A DNA stretch of 64,000 nt from Blasia pusilla. Its lineage: Eukaryota > Marchantiophyta > Marchantiopsida > Blasiales. This document shows positions 1 to 10,400 of the stretch, one piece after another. The translations under genes and the position numbers were made by a program. Location of the stretch: the NCBI GenBank assembly GCA_050084515.1, contig CM114271.1:60698001-60762000 (forward strand), in the 5' to 3' direction. Position 1 is the stretch's first letter. Each line of letters starts with the position of its first letter. Below the pieces are notes generated by a model. The model made no database searches, was not told the DNA's origin, and saw only the letters and a program-made list of their open reading frames with translations.

Positions 1-718
1 GGATTGATTCATCCGTGTCAGCAGCATGTGCAGGACTCTGTAGGGCTCCCCGTCTCATAAGAAGTTCCTTCGCCGGTGCTGCGGGGTCTGCAGCAGTAGA
101 TCTAGGGCGTTCTTGAGTATAAAGGCTGCTCCCCGGCCCGTCGTAGTTTTCTGAAGTGCTTCTTTGCAGTTTGCACCTTGCGCATTCCTCTGTAAACGTA
201 GTATTGGAATTCCATTCGGCTCGGTTGGGAGGTTCACTTCCACCCGAAAGATTTTCGAGCCTCGGTTGTGTTCTGTTGTCTGTGTTCTATCAAACTCGTC
301 TGGTGTGCGCTGATCTGTGTATGAACCTTAGAAATCCTCTACCCCTCACAGCTCTCTGCAGTGGCTTTCGTTGGGCACCTCACCTTGGTTTTCGTAACCC
401 CTTCAGGTACGTGCGCATCAGTCCCACCATCCTGCATTGGAAGACAAGGTGGAAGGTGCAAGCGCTGTGGTAGATTCTACCGCATATATCCGCCGACTCT
501 TCGCACTTGAGGACTACGTGAAGCGCACACTCAGAGTGAGGCCCGCTGTCTCTCTATGGCTTTCACACTTTAATGTCCCGGCAGTCGTCGGTTCCTAAGA
601 GGATTCGCTTCTCGGCGGGATTCTTGTTCCTGGAGGTTGTTGTTCCAGTCCTACCTCCGGCTCGGGCGTTTCTGGCCTTGAATTCTCCTCTTCAGGATTC
701 CGCAGGGAGTGTGTAGCG
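1..718 (+). other. Upstream/leader region of the cyclin gene
   Basis: No protein family is recognisable here. The stretch is pyrimidine-rich and directly precedes the cyclin start codon at 719, so I read it as promoter plus 5' leader. It contains an upstream ATG at 156 that opens 105 codons with no similarity I can name. If the transcript begins far enough upstream this would act as an upstream ORF. The transcription start cannot be placed from sequence. Confidence 0.4.
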
Positions 719-1874
719 ATGACGACCATTGTTCGAGAAGTTGCTCACGGGAGCATCCGTTCGGACTTGTACATGGCCCTGGAGTTGAACGGAGCAGACT
801 CGGCTTTGTGCGAGAGGCCTCGCGTCCTGTCGGTTCTCTCTTCTCTGCTCGACAGGGTGGTTGCAGGAAATGAGCGGCAAGCTTTAGTTTTGAACCGTAG
901 CTTGAGCCCTTCGAAATTGACCGTTTTCCACGGACTCCGAGCGCCGACCATCAGCATTGAAAAGTACCTGGAGAGGATCTTCAAGTATGCGAATTGCAGT
1001 CCGTCATGTTTCGTAGTCGCATACGCTTACATTGATCGCTTCATTCACCAGCAACCCGGAATTCCGATCACCTCACTGAATGTCCATCGGCTTTTAATCA
1101 CGAGTGTCATGGTCGCGGCGAAGTTTCTTGATGATGCGTAAGTTTCTATGCAAATGGAGCCTCATTCCAGAATGATTAGCTTGAGTGCGCACTCGTAGCT
1201 TATCAAGGATCCGTAGTCTGTTTAAGCCGTATGCGGGAAAGATCAGCCAAGGCTCGGGGAGAAATGCACATGGAGACATGTTTTCATGGAGCCTGGTTTG
1301 GACCTCATGTCGAATCGAACAGTGCGTCTTTATGAAGTTACTCGAACATTGTGAGTCGCTCCAAGTGGGAAAATTTCCCTGATTGACCCTACGTGGGTTA
1401 GTGATGATCCGACCTCCTGTTCGTAGAGGAAGTACATGGATCCCTTGCCAAAATGTGCCGTAGTTTTAGTCCAGATCTGGAATAGAAGCCTCTTAAAGGC
1501 CCTATCTTGTAGCTTCATTGTGGGTCACTTGTACTCTACTTCGAAAGACGACGGCGTGAATGACTAAACGGTGCGCATTGTTTTTTTCTTGCAGCTATTA
1601 CAACAATGCATACTACGCTAAGGTAGGAGGTGTCACAACGCTGGAGATGAACAGACTGGAACTGGAATTCCTGTTCCGTTTAGATTTCCGCCTGCAGGTC
1701 ACCGTCAGTGTCTTCGAGAGTTATTGCACTCATCTGGAGCGAGAGGTTGCATTCGGAGGTAACTATCAGGTGGAGAGATCACTTCAATTTGGATGTGGTC
1801 TGGATAATGGCGCCACACAGGGAACGGTTGAGAAGCAGAGAATGGTTGTGAGGTGCAGTTACGGGGGATTGTGA
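719..1874 (+). CDS. CYCP: P/U-type cyclin (PHO80-like), two exons
   Basis: Exons are 719-1137 and 1595-1874, giving 232 residues. The donor is GTAAGT after 1137 and the acceptor is TTTTTTTCTTGCAG before 1595; joining them gives an uninterrupted frame through [15 protein letters not shown]. The cyclin box spans about residues 74-195. Its features include [16 protein letters not shown], then [12 protein letters not shown], then [15 protein letters not shown], then [16 protein letters not shown], the standard order in plant P (also called U) cyclins. Members are usually 200-230 residues, so length fits. Known family role: small PHO80-like cyclins that partner CDKA-type kinases and link phosphate or nutrient status to cell division; the partner here is inferred. 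The start is chosen because it is the first in-frame ATG giving the usual N-terminal length. The C-terminal 35 residues are not conserved in my memory of the family. Confidence 0.92.
1138..1594 (+). other. Intron of the cyclin gene
   Basis: A GT-AG intron of 457 bases in phase 2, splitting the alanine codon at residue 140. It has a long T-run before the acceptor. No gene or repeat is seen inside. Confidence 0.9.
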
Positions 1875-3593
1875 CTACTCGCTACTCGTCTTGGAGAATT
1901 TTCTGAGAAATGGATAGAGGGAGACACTGGAAGGTTCTTCTAGTTGCGGGGTGTCGAACATCTTTTTTTTGTCTCCCTCCTCTCGAGGCCATTATTTGTA
2001 CCTTTCCACTCCCCGGCTCCCTGTATACTGGCTCACGGGAAACGGTGTTTAACCCTGCGACATTGCGGAGCTGTTGGAATAATGCCTGGAGGTGTGGTTT
2101 TTGAGTGCTTTCGGAAGGTGATTCCGAAAGATTCTTTGGGTGTGCTCGATATTTTCACGATTTGGCAAACCTGTCACATACTTCCTATAGGTAGAAGGGA
2201 TAAATGGTGGAAGCAGAGACTTCGCTCGAGTTGAGATTGTTGGAGTCTTCTCTTGCGCACGAGCAAGTGGTGCATGCTGCCCGTCTCGAGACCTAAGTCT
2301 TTTTCGAGACGGGTCTACTCGCATGCCTGCTCGACTGTAATCATAGTGTATCAATGTTAGTTTATTAGAAAGGATCCTTTCCTCAACAAACAGTTTTGGA
2401 TCTGGTCAGTTTCTCACTAGGTGAGAGACTCAAATAGCAGTCCTATGACACGGGCAGTAGCCGAAACGGGCAATTCACTGTGTTTGCTCTCCTCTCAATC
2501 GAACGTCGCACTTTTCATGAGAGGCGCTCGCCGCAGCGTGCCTTCCTGGCGCCAGGTATCGCATGACACACGGAGCGACCTTGCGGAGGAGTGGTTCGCA
2601 GATTTGTGGCGGGATGTCTCAGACAGCACCAAGTTTACAGGCTCTATGGTAGTGTGCGTGCCCCCGCGCGATCTTTCTGGTCTCCGAAGAATCGATCTCC
2701 CGATGGCCTTAGCTTACGATTATCAAATCCTCCCGCGCTGGCCTTCGACTGGAGATTACGAAAATTTCCCCCTTTGTACAGTTCATCCTGAACTCCTGTC
2801 GCACATGCACGCACTCGTGGATGAAGGGATTTGCAGATGCTGAGATTAACAAGCTCATTTTCCTGATGAGGGAACTCAGCCGGGGACTGGTTTGCAGTTC
2901 AAAGCACACGAGGACGCCGAGGTGCAGGCGTCGAGCAGCTGAAATATCTGACGGGAAATAGAGTGAAAAGAGTCATATTTTCTTCGTTTAGGAAACGGCT
3001 GCTTTTATTCATTTTCCAGTTAGAGACAGCTTATGTACTTTATAAAATTGTCATTAAAGTGGGAGGCTTGAACAATGAAATCCCGTCCGGATATTTCCAA
3101 GGTCCAGGCCCGTTCTGTGGCTTCCATTTTGCAGAGTAACAATGTGCTATGACGACCTTGTCGTCTTTCTATCTTGGTAACATGCGAACATTGCGAAGAG
3201 TAGATGGCTCGATCCATTCAGAGCATCTGTGACTCTGGTGTCGGGCACCGAGAAGTCTCGGTGCTCTCATTGAAGCGCATGGCGTGAGACGGATGGGCGC
3301 AGGGGAGCCCATCATGTGAGCTGAACAGAATAGACATGGCTGGACGCTTACCATGGGAAGAGTCCAAACTAGCCGGTGAAGAGACTTGTGCTCCTCACAA
3401 TTTTTCAGCTCGTTCTCGGTGAATTTCCCAACTCTGAATTGGAAATTCAATGTCCCATTTTCCTGCTTCTCGAGGGAATTCCAGCGTTCCAGAATTCCCG
3501 GGAAGTCTCGCAATAGGCTGCCCCGGTTCATGATTGGTGCAGCGAAGGACAAAAACCGTTGTGAAAATCTGATCGTCTAAAATACCGTCTTTG

Positions 3594-3632
3594 GACGGAT
3601 TCAAAGACCGATAATCGGTCTTTGAATCCGTC
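3594..3632. repeat. Perfect hairpin, 19-bp arms, 1-nt spacer
   Basis: Arms 3594-3612 and 3614-3632 are exact reverse complements (core ATTCAAAGACCGAT). They are followed at once by two near-identical 25-bp direct repeats ending in ATTACCAAGTTT (3636-3660 and 3661-3685). The arrangement resembles a small foldback or MITE end, but no element family is recognised. Confidence 0.85.
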
Positions 3633-4617
3633 GTATATGATGGTCCCATTACCAAGTTTATACGATGGTCCTATTACCAAGTTTTGGAGCGTCAACTTAT
3701 CCGCCGGCCGGCGCAAAGCTCGTCGGTCATAGGCTCGTACTTTGGACGATAAGAAGACAATGGCGCATCCACCGCAACTGAGCTGTAAGCAAGTCGTACC
3801 GAGGCAGACAAACGAGTCGGTTTGTGAGATGTTTGTCAGAGCATCACACATTTGACGCCCCTGAGGAAAGGCTTGCCGTTCTCACGGCACAGGCGGCGTT
3901 GCTTCCGGGTTCTCCTTTCGTTGAGCGAGTCCCTCCAGCCTCCAGGGAGTTGGGAGCTGAACCTGGGACCGAGCAAGGGTGGTACCAACTTCACCTAAAC
4001 AGTCGATAGGCGGAGTGGTTCTTGCGAGGCTTGATTGATTGACTACTCTGTGTGAAGTCGAAGGGCCGAGGCATATCCCAAATGCCGTAAACGATCCTCC
4101 CGGTCAGTTATTTGGGGATCGTAATTTGTCGCACACGTAAGGAGGAGTAGGACTCGTCCGCGAGTCACGTAACTAGGTGTGCTGATTCCGCTGAGCCCTC
4201 TCCATGCGTCCTTGGAGGATCGAGGTCCTTAAACTTGTGCACGCCGAAAAGAAAATCACGTCTTGTCCGCCTCATTTCATTCCATTCCCGGTCTTCGGTG
4301 TGCCCCTGCCGCCGCTCTAGTGGTTGTCTAGACTCCAGAGCTCCATCTGAAGCGGTCTGAGTGTTTGTGTGTGTTGACTACCTTGTCCACGGAAGTTCCA
4401 TGGGCTTCCATGGCTAACCAAGCCCCCTCGAGACCAACGTGAAACTCGAAAATGACGGCGATTCCTCCCATGATTTCTCTCGACGAGCCAACTGGAAGGC
4501 GGAAGATATCCCACCAACGAACGCTCCGCAATTCCGGACGACAGTGCAGCCACCGGTCGGTCCGACGGAAGCCATCGCATCTCGCCTTTCGCTGCTTGTC
4601 TGTCTGTCTCTGTTTTC

Positions 4618-4646
4618 CTCTCGCGCTCGCTCGCTCGCTCGCTCGC
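4618..4646. repeat. CTCG microsatellite
   Basis: Six to seven tandem CTCG units. A second simple repeat, CCCT, lies at about 5029-5050. Pyrimidine-rich tracts like these are common in plant 5' leaders, but no gene start is evident next to them. Confidence 0.85.
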
Positions 4647-5360
4647 ATGATTTTTCGCTCTGGAGTCTGGATATATTTCTCGACTATAAAGCGAGCGCTG
4701 ACAGCATGGCCCAGTGTGGTGGAACTCGCCCGCCATCATCAGTGCAAGCGAGCACGTTTTCACAACTGTCATCCATGGCCCAAATTATTCACATTAAATT
4801 CCACCAGGTGTGTCCTGGATTTGTCACATTCGGCCCAAACATGCTTCCGTCCCTTCGTTCGTCCGCCACGGACGACTACGGAGTGAGTGAGTATACTCGA
4901 CTGATTGCCAGTCCTGTGTAGCTCGCTGTTCCAATCTGCTCCACTCTCCGTATATACCTTATTACCATCTCCACTCTGTACTGTACTACTGCTCGGAAGC
5001 AGACAGGCGTGGCAGAGCATCTCTGCGGCCTCCCTCCCTCCCTCCCTCCCGGCCCTGATCTGCTCTGCTCTGCTTAGCTCTGCGCACAGGCGCTCTGGAG
5101 ATCGTCGGAGGTGGACAGGCGATCGAAATGAAAGCGGTCGCGTGAATGGCTATCGACACCAGCGCTGCAACAGCGAGGCAGCCAGCCAGCCACGCACTCA
5201 CTCACTGGATCAGGGCACGGATCCATCCATAGCACAAAGTTTTCCCGAACTCGCTTTTTACGGTTTCGGGTGGGAATGCATGACATTTACAAAGAAGATC
5301 GGAAGTCCACCCGAAAAGAGTCACTCCCTCCCTAGGAAGAAAAAGAATAAAAGAAATCTT

Positions 5361-5782
5361 TAAGGTCTAATATCATTAAATTCATAAATTATATCATATA
5401 AAATCTAATTCATAAAACACTACTTGTAGTAAAGAATAAATTTTTTCCCATAATTTTATGAGTTAGTTTAATTTCTCATCTGGAACATCTAACAAATATT
5501 TGTTCTTCATCTTCAATATTTTTTATATCACGTAACCTATGAATTCGTTCGTTTTTATCAATGTTGAGTCATCATCCTTCCTCAATTCTTAGTCTATGAG
5601 ATCCAGTCATGTGTCTTGCGATAATATGACGTAAGCAAGTGGAGATCCCCAAAAGTAGGTATCCTTGTTCATAATATACAAACATAGGATTATTATGACG
5701 TTGATAATGCTCAATTTTTGTACCCGAGTTACTCCAAAGAATGCTAAGAAATCGCTTTTGTAGATGCTCGTGGAGTGCCACT
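5361..5782. other. AT-rich intergenic stretch
   Basis: AT-rich sequence with only short open frames; no recognisable gene or element. It directly borders the LTR at 5783. Confidence 0.5.
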
Positions 5783-6378
5783 TGTCGTGCGCATACACAT
5801 CGCTACACAACTCACATTGCTGGTCACATCTACATACCACACAACACCGATCCTCCCCAACGTACGGGTAGATCCACACATAACCAAACAAACTCACATA
5901 TATACATCGAGAACCCACAATAAAAATCAAGAGTAGTAAAAACGGCTCACCCGGCCTAAAACTCCACTCATGAATTTACATCGGCATATCGAATCACATC
6001 CACCCTCTGCTATGAGGGAATCCGGATGCTAGTACCCTAAATCCTACACACCCACACATGTCTATGCAAGAGAGGCGCTCCTAAGGCTCAACATGAGAAA
6101 GATGGATTGGGAAAGCCATCTTCCTCACATCTTTCTCACTCTATTTTTTGGGGGAAGAGCCAAAAGGCTCTTTCCTCTAAAATAACCCTACCAACGGTAA
6201 ACTGCGTGCACATGTTAAAACCAAAATAGGGAAATCCCCATAAATGACGTTCCCGACGCAATAGACACATCGCCAACCTCATCGGACATCTCGGGACGAA
6301 GTTAAAGCCAAATAACCCAGTGACTCTCTATGACGTCGACGCAATATAACTCTATCTACGTCGAAATAAGATGTGACA
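5783..6378 (-). repeat. Full-length gypsy LTR (copy A)
   Basis: On the minus strand it begins TGTCACATCT and ends GCGCACGACA, the TG...CA form of an LTR, 596 bases long. It matches the solo LTR at 50788-51405 along its length. Shared blocks include the GAGCCTTTTGGCTCTTCCC palindrome and, downstream, a conserved tail of about 137 bases. The flanks share only three bases (AGT), so a target duplication is not established. Two bases separate its 5' end from the LTR tail at 6381. Confidence 0.8.
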
Positions 6379-6380
6379 AC

Positions 6381-6518
6381 TGTCGTGCGCATACACATTG
6401 CTACACAACCCACATCACTGGTCAATCTGCAATACCACACAACATTGATCTTCCCCAACATACGGGTAGATCCACACATAACCAAACAAACACACGCATG
6501 TACATCGAGACCCCACAA
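6381..6518 (-). repeat. 3' LTR tail lacking U3 (copy B)
   Basis: These 138 bases match the last 137 bases of LTR A (minus-strand start TTGTGGGGTCTCGATG, end GCGCACGACA). On the minus strand they follow a G-run (6521-6530, CTAGGGGGC) at the place of the polypurine tract. The U3 part present in LTRs A and C is missing. Confidence 0.75.
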
Positions 6519-6559
6519 CTGCCCCCTAGCTGGCAGTTGGGTCCACCCAACTCCAGATA

Positions 6560-6816
6560 GCACACACATATGTACTCGATAAGATCTCCTATCTTATACA
6601 CATCTAGCACCATCGATGCCGTCATCCCCGCAACACTGCCACACTGCAACAACCCGTCGTGTTGATCCCTCCGAAGAGATCTAACACTCTCGTACCCTGC
6701 TCCAAATATAGACACGTCTCCACACATGCCTCACGAGCTCGTCTGCACTCCATGCATCTCAACGCTCGTCCCCAATAACAATAAAGAAGCTCTGCACCAC
6801 GGGAAGAGACACCCAC
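6560..6816 (-). pseudogene. N-terminal fragment of retrotransposon C5-DNA methyltransferase
   Basis: Frame 6816-6622 contains TRVLDLFGGINTTG at about 6690-6650. It matches motif I (AdoMet binding) of the methyltransferase in the second gypsy copy, IRVLDLFGGISTG. The frame then breaks; DNA similarity (CGAGTACAT, equivalent to the VRVHQY segment) continues a little further before the sequence jumps to the element's 3' end. Catalytic motifs IV, VI and VIII are absent. It lies immediately after the protease, as in the longer copy. Confidence 0.75.
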
Positions 6817-6894
6817 CCTGGCATGTCTCTTCGTGGGACTATCCGCTACGGGAATGTCCTCGTCATGTGTGCTCCTTTCCCTGAACCCTCCTGA

Positions 6895-7464
6895 TCAGCT
6901 AACATCACATGTGAAAGCTGCCAACGTGGTCACCGTATCCTCACGCGGTCGACCACCACTAACTCCTGAAAAGTGCACCGGTAGATGACTCACCCATCCA
7001 TCACCTGATCGCCACACTGGCCGATAAGAAACTCTCTCCTCCCAAAAATCTAGAATGAAACCTAGAGGGTACAACATCGTACTCCCTACCAACACATCAT
7101 ACGACTCTTCCGGTGTCGTAATCGCTTGAGTACGCACCATCGCACTATCTGTCTCATGCTTTGGATGGAGTCGAATCACTAACTCTTGTCAAGTCATGTA
7201 CTGTGTGGGTGATACACCCCCAATAGAGGTCTATATTTGAAAGGGACAACGCTCAATGTCGCCTTTCTGTAAACCCAACGCCAAACACGCCGCCTTCCCT
7301 AACATCAAGGGTTGCGCTCCCGAATCAAGTAGGACGCACTGCGGGTGGTACACCGTACCCGAGGGACTAACCAAGCGAAGCACTCTTGCTCGGTTATCCA
7401 ACAAAACCACACCAGGTATGATCATGGCTCGCTCTCTGGCCGGTCGAGCTGGCATATCTACCAA
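6895..7464 (-). pseudogene. Gypsy aspartic protease (copy 1)
   Basis: The catalytic signature VLLDSGAQPLMLGK (aspartate codon about 7324-7326) is followed, in the same frame after two stops, by ESYDVLVGSTMLYPLGF, the flap/C-terminal part of retropepsins. It then runs into a linker (FWEERVSYRPVWRSGDGW) leading to the methyltransferase. Known role: cleaves the Gag-Pol polyprotein. The in-frame stops near 7231 and 7185 show it is dead. Confidence 0.85.
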
Positions 7465-7783
7465 CTTCGCCGCTTCAACATGCCATGACTAAGTGGGAGA
7501 CGTCTCGAGCACATGCTCCAAGGGCAAGTCTACCACTGCCTCAACTACCTCTGAATGAGAGGCAACCACTCTCCACGCTCACACAACGTGGCGGCCAGCC
7601 GAAACACCTCCGTTGGTCCAACTCCCAAAGTCGCCAACTCCATGGCGGAAAGCAACGGAGCTTAGCTCACCCTAGTGGCCACCTCCAACAATGTGGTTGA
7701 CATTGGCTCCTCCCGATCCGACATAGGATTCGTCTCTCCAACTCCTCGTGACGTCAACGCACCTATCCCACCCATGGGTACTA

Positions 7784-8990
7784 CTAGTCGTTGAGGCACC
7801 ATCGACAGTGTATGTAGTGCCTCCGAAAATGTGAACGAGTGGGGAATCCTGGCCTGCCGCCTATCGGTCCCCTCATATGGGTCAATCTCAACCCACCTCT
7901 TGATGGCTCGGTTACTGTCGCAGCACCCCGAGTCACCATTACAACAGCCTCAACCTGAGCCGCACTACACATAAATCCCATCCCCGTAGAATCCTCACCA
8001 GCATTGTGGTAAGATGTGGAGGCTGGTGCCACACTAGCTACTCTCACCTCCGCGCATGCATGCAATTGCATCATCGTAATGGCAACAATCCTCTGCTCCA
8101 ACTGATCGATGCACGTAAGGAGCGCTGCATCGGGTGCATGTCCTCCATCTCCGGTGAGTGGTGATGGCACTCTATCACCACGATCACCCACTAATCACTC
8201 TCCACCAACTCTCTCGCCCCAACTCCTCAACCTACCTTTGGAAGTACCTCCAGGAAAAGATCATAACACCTATCCCTAATGTGACCATATCGAGATAATG
8301 ATCAGACTGCAACTGTGGTGGGGCCATCCTCTATGGCTCCTCACAAATCGGAGGCGCCTATGGCCCTCTCCCATGTTGTGAACAGTCCTTCTTCCTATGT
8401 GATCCACCACACGTCCAACAAGCCAACCCTGGCCCCTGCTGGGTAACATATGTCGGTACGGGTCGTTTCCTCATCGGCTCACGATACCTGCCCTGCTCTT
8501 TGGGCCCACTGGCCCGCTCCTGTGGTACTGGTGCATGTTGGGACACCTGTGGGTCTACCTTTACTCGTCGACCTCTCAAATCCCATGAAAATCCCGTGGT
8601 CACCACATGCTACTCACTCATGTTGAGCTCTATCCGCTTAGACAACTTGAAGACCACCTTCAATGTGGGCTTCGCCGTGTGAAGCAACATCGCATCCCAA
8701 ACTCTCCTCCGTAGCTCCTCATTTAGCACCCCGTACCAATGCTGCACTGATTGCGCCTCAATCATCCCATATGTGGCAATGATCAACCGTTGCATGCGCG
8801 TAAATTCCTCCCTCAGACTCTCACCCGATCTCCGTTGAAAATCCTATAGACTCTTCAAATTTTCGGTCTGCACGCCCTAGTAGCTCCTCCCCAACTGTCA
8901 GAAGAACTCCACGGTAGGACTAAAACTCGGTGGTCCTCACCACTCTCACTACCATCCTCTCCATCTAGTCCCTGCGGTGATGGTGTAGTT
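7784..8990 (-). pseudogene. Gypsy gag with CCHC zinc knuckle (copy 1)
   Basis: The segment 8795-8610 reads like gypsy gag (VQHWYGVLNEELRRRVWDA, then KLSKRIELNMSE). It continues past a stop into 8606-8358, which ends with a zinc knuckle CWTCGGSHRKKDC. Frame 8191-7784 is the gag/protease linker, including the helix-forming IDQLEQRIVAITMMQ. The usual N-terminal capsid part is only traceable to about 8990. Known role: forms virus-like particles and binds element RNA. Confidence 0.8.
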
Positions 8991-9050
8991 CTCTCCGCCC
9001 TCACTATCCCATCATATGCCTCGCGACCACTTATGATCCATTACATTATA

Positions 9051-10400
9051 AGGGAACAAGTGTCTTCACCCCACTACACAAAGTGGCCTTTTTTAATTGC
9101 AGAAGAAATTGTAAATTGATAAAACTTGGAAGATAAATTTTAAATCTCCTAGGGAAAGTACTCTCATCTCCAATAAAATTTCTTATTCTTCTTTAAGGGT
9201 ACCTCTCTACATGAGAAGAAGATGTCATGTTTACTCATTGTGTTAAAAAAATTCCTTGATATTTCTACTCCAAAAATTTTGGTTTTGATTAAGTACATAC
9301 ACTACTAGGGATTTATGTGTTAATGCGAATCCATTGTGAATTTTTTAGTCCAATTTTTCCAAGTGAAATTAATTTATGAGTCAATTGCGACTACTTCTTT
9401 GCAAGTCTACTTCATGTAAGGCCATTGCAAGGGAATTTGCAACTCCGCGTAGCTTTGTGAGTCACCATTGGTTTGCAAGTCTAGAAAATTTTTCTACCAT
9501 TACGAATACGGAGACTCACATTGAGCTTGCAACATACTCGTAAACATGATTGTAAGTTAGACTCACAAATAGTGGCTTCTTAGACTACCACTTTGCTCCT
9601 GTGGGGAGTCAAACAAGATCAAAACTTGTAAGTCATTTGCGAGTTCCCTAATCGCGTCCATCAATTCCCCTTTCACCTCCAAACCACTCCATTTTTATTT
9701 TCCATCCCAACTTTCCAGGGCTACTCTTCTCACTTTGTAACATATTTCTTTCTATAGTAGAGGTAGGAGATGTTTGTGGGTAGACTTTTTTGGGATATCG
9801 GAGGACATGTAGATGAATGGAGTGAACTTCATAGTATTGCTCATTTTTATAATCAAAATTATTCTATCTAGATTATAAGAAATGGAGAAAAAAAGAGCAA
9901 AAATTTCCCTAAGAAAACTTGGAAGGAGTCAAGTCCCCATTGAAAAAATGTTTCATAGACCCAAAAATGAGTCCAAATAGAGTAAAAAGGAAGCAAAAAA
10001 TCACTACTTTGGACCCTAAACAAGTCCAAAACTCCTACTTCGACTCTCAAAAAACCTCTACTTGGACTCGCTATTTTGCGATTATGCAAACTTGCAAGCA
10101 CCTACAAATGACTTGCAAAGTTGCGAGTCAAATGTGAGTACCGTGTGAGGGTTTTGCAACTCAATTTTAAATGACTTGAGAGTGTAAGAAAATAGAAATT
10201 TCAACCCATGTTCCAGTCGCAAATTGCAAATACAAAACTTGCAAATTTTTGAGTCCAGCGTGACTATATTGCGGCTTGCGAGACTTGCAAACTTTCTTTG
10301 AATGTAGCAATGATAGAGCGTACTTACAATGCCCATTGCATATATTTCCTACTATATCCTCCATGTAGGAAAGAAGGAATATAGCACCTACTTGCAAGGA
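9051..10400. repeat. AT-rich repeat block with GCGAGTC/GACTCGC words
   Basis: No gene is seen. The stretch repeatedly carries TTGCAAGTC, GCGAGTC and CTATTTTGCGA, which recur in the block at 30200-30640. This suggests one dispersed repeat family of unknown class. Confidence 0.45.

Larger units (their letters stand above)
1875..5360. other. GC-richer stretch with no recognisable gene
   Basis: About 3.5 kb between the cyclin stop and an abrupt change to AT-rich DNA near 5360. The first few hundred bases are likely cyclin 3' UTR. Open frames of 140 to 160 codons exist on both strands (for example 2421-2843 + and 4439-4921 +), but none shows a known domain or consistent splice partners. It holds a hairpin at 3594-3632, a direct repeat at 3636-3683, and CTCG and CCCT microsatellites. 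It may be a UTR, a non-coding transcript or a promoter region. Confidence 0.5.
6381..9050 (-). mobile_element. Truncated Ty3/gypsy element with methyltransferase start (copy 1)
   Basis: In transcript order this minus-strand relic has the end of gag with a zinc knuckle, an aspartic protease, the first part of a cytosine-5 methyltransferase, then a jump to the untranslated 3' end (shared words CTATCTGGAG and CTAGGGGG with the copy at 53467-62877) and an LTR tail. Everything from the methyltransferase catalytic motif to the PHD finger is missing. The 5' part of gag and the 5' LTR are also absent, with AT-rich DNA starting near 9050. Stops and frameshifts make it non-functional. Confidence 0.85.

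Noticed and set aside
2421-2843. 140-codon frame as a possible gene after the cyclin
   Set aside because: No recognisable family, no splice partners, and competing frames of similar length on the other strand.
4439-4921. 160-codon frame spanning the CTCG microsatellite
   Set aside because: Part of its length is a simple-repeat serine/arginine/leucine run; alternative frames are equally open.
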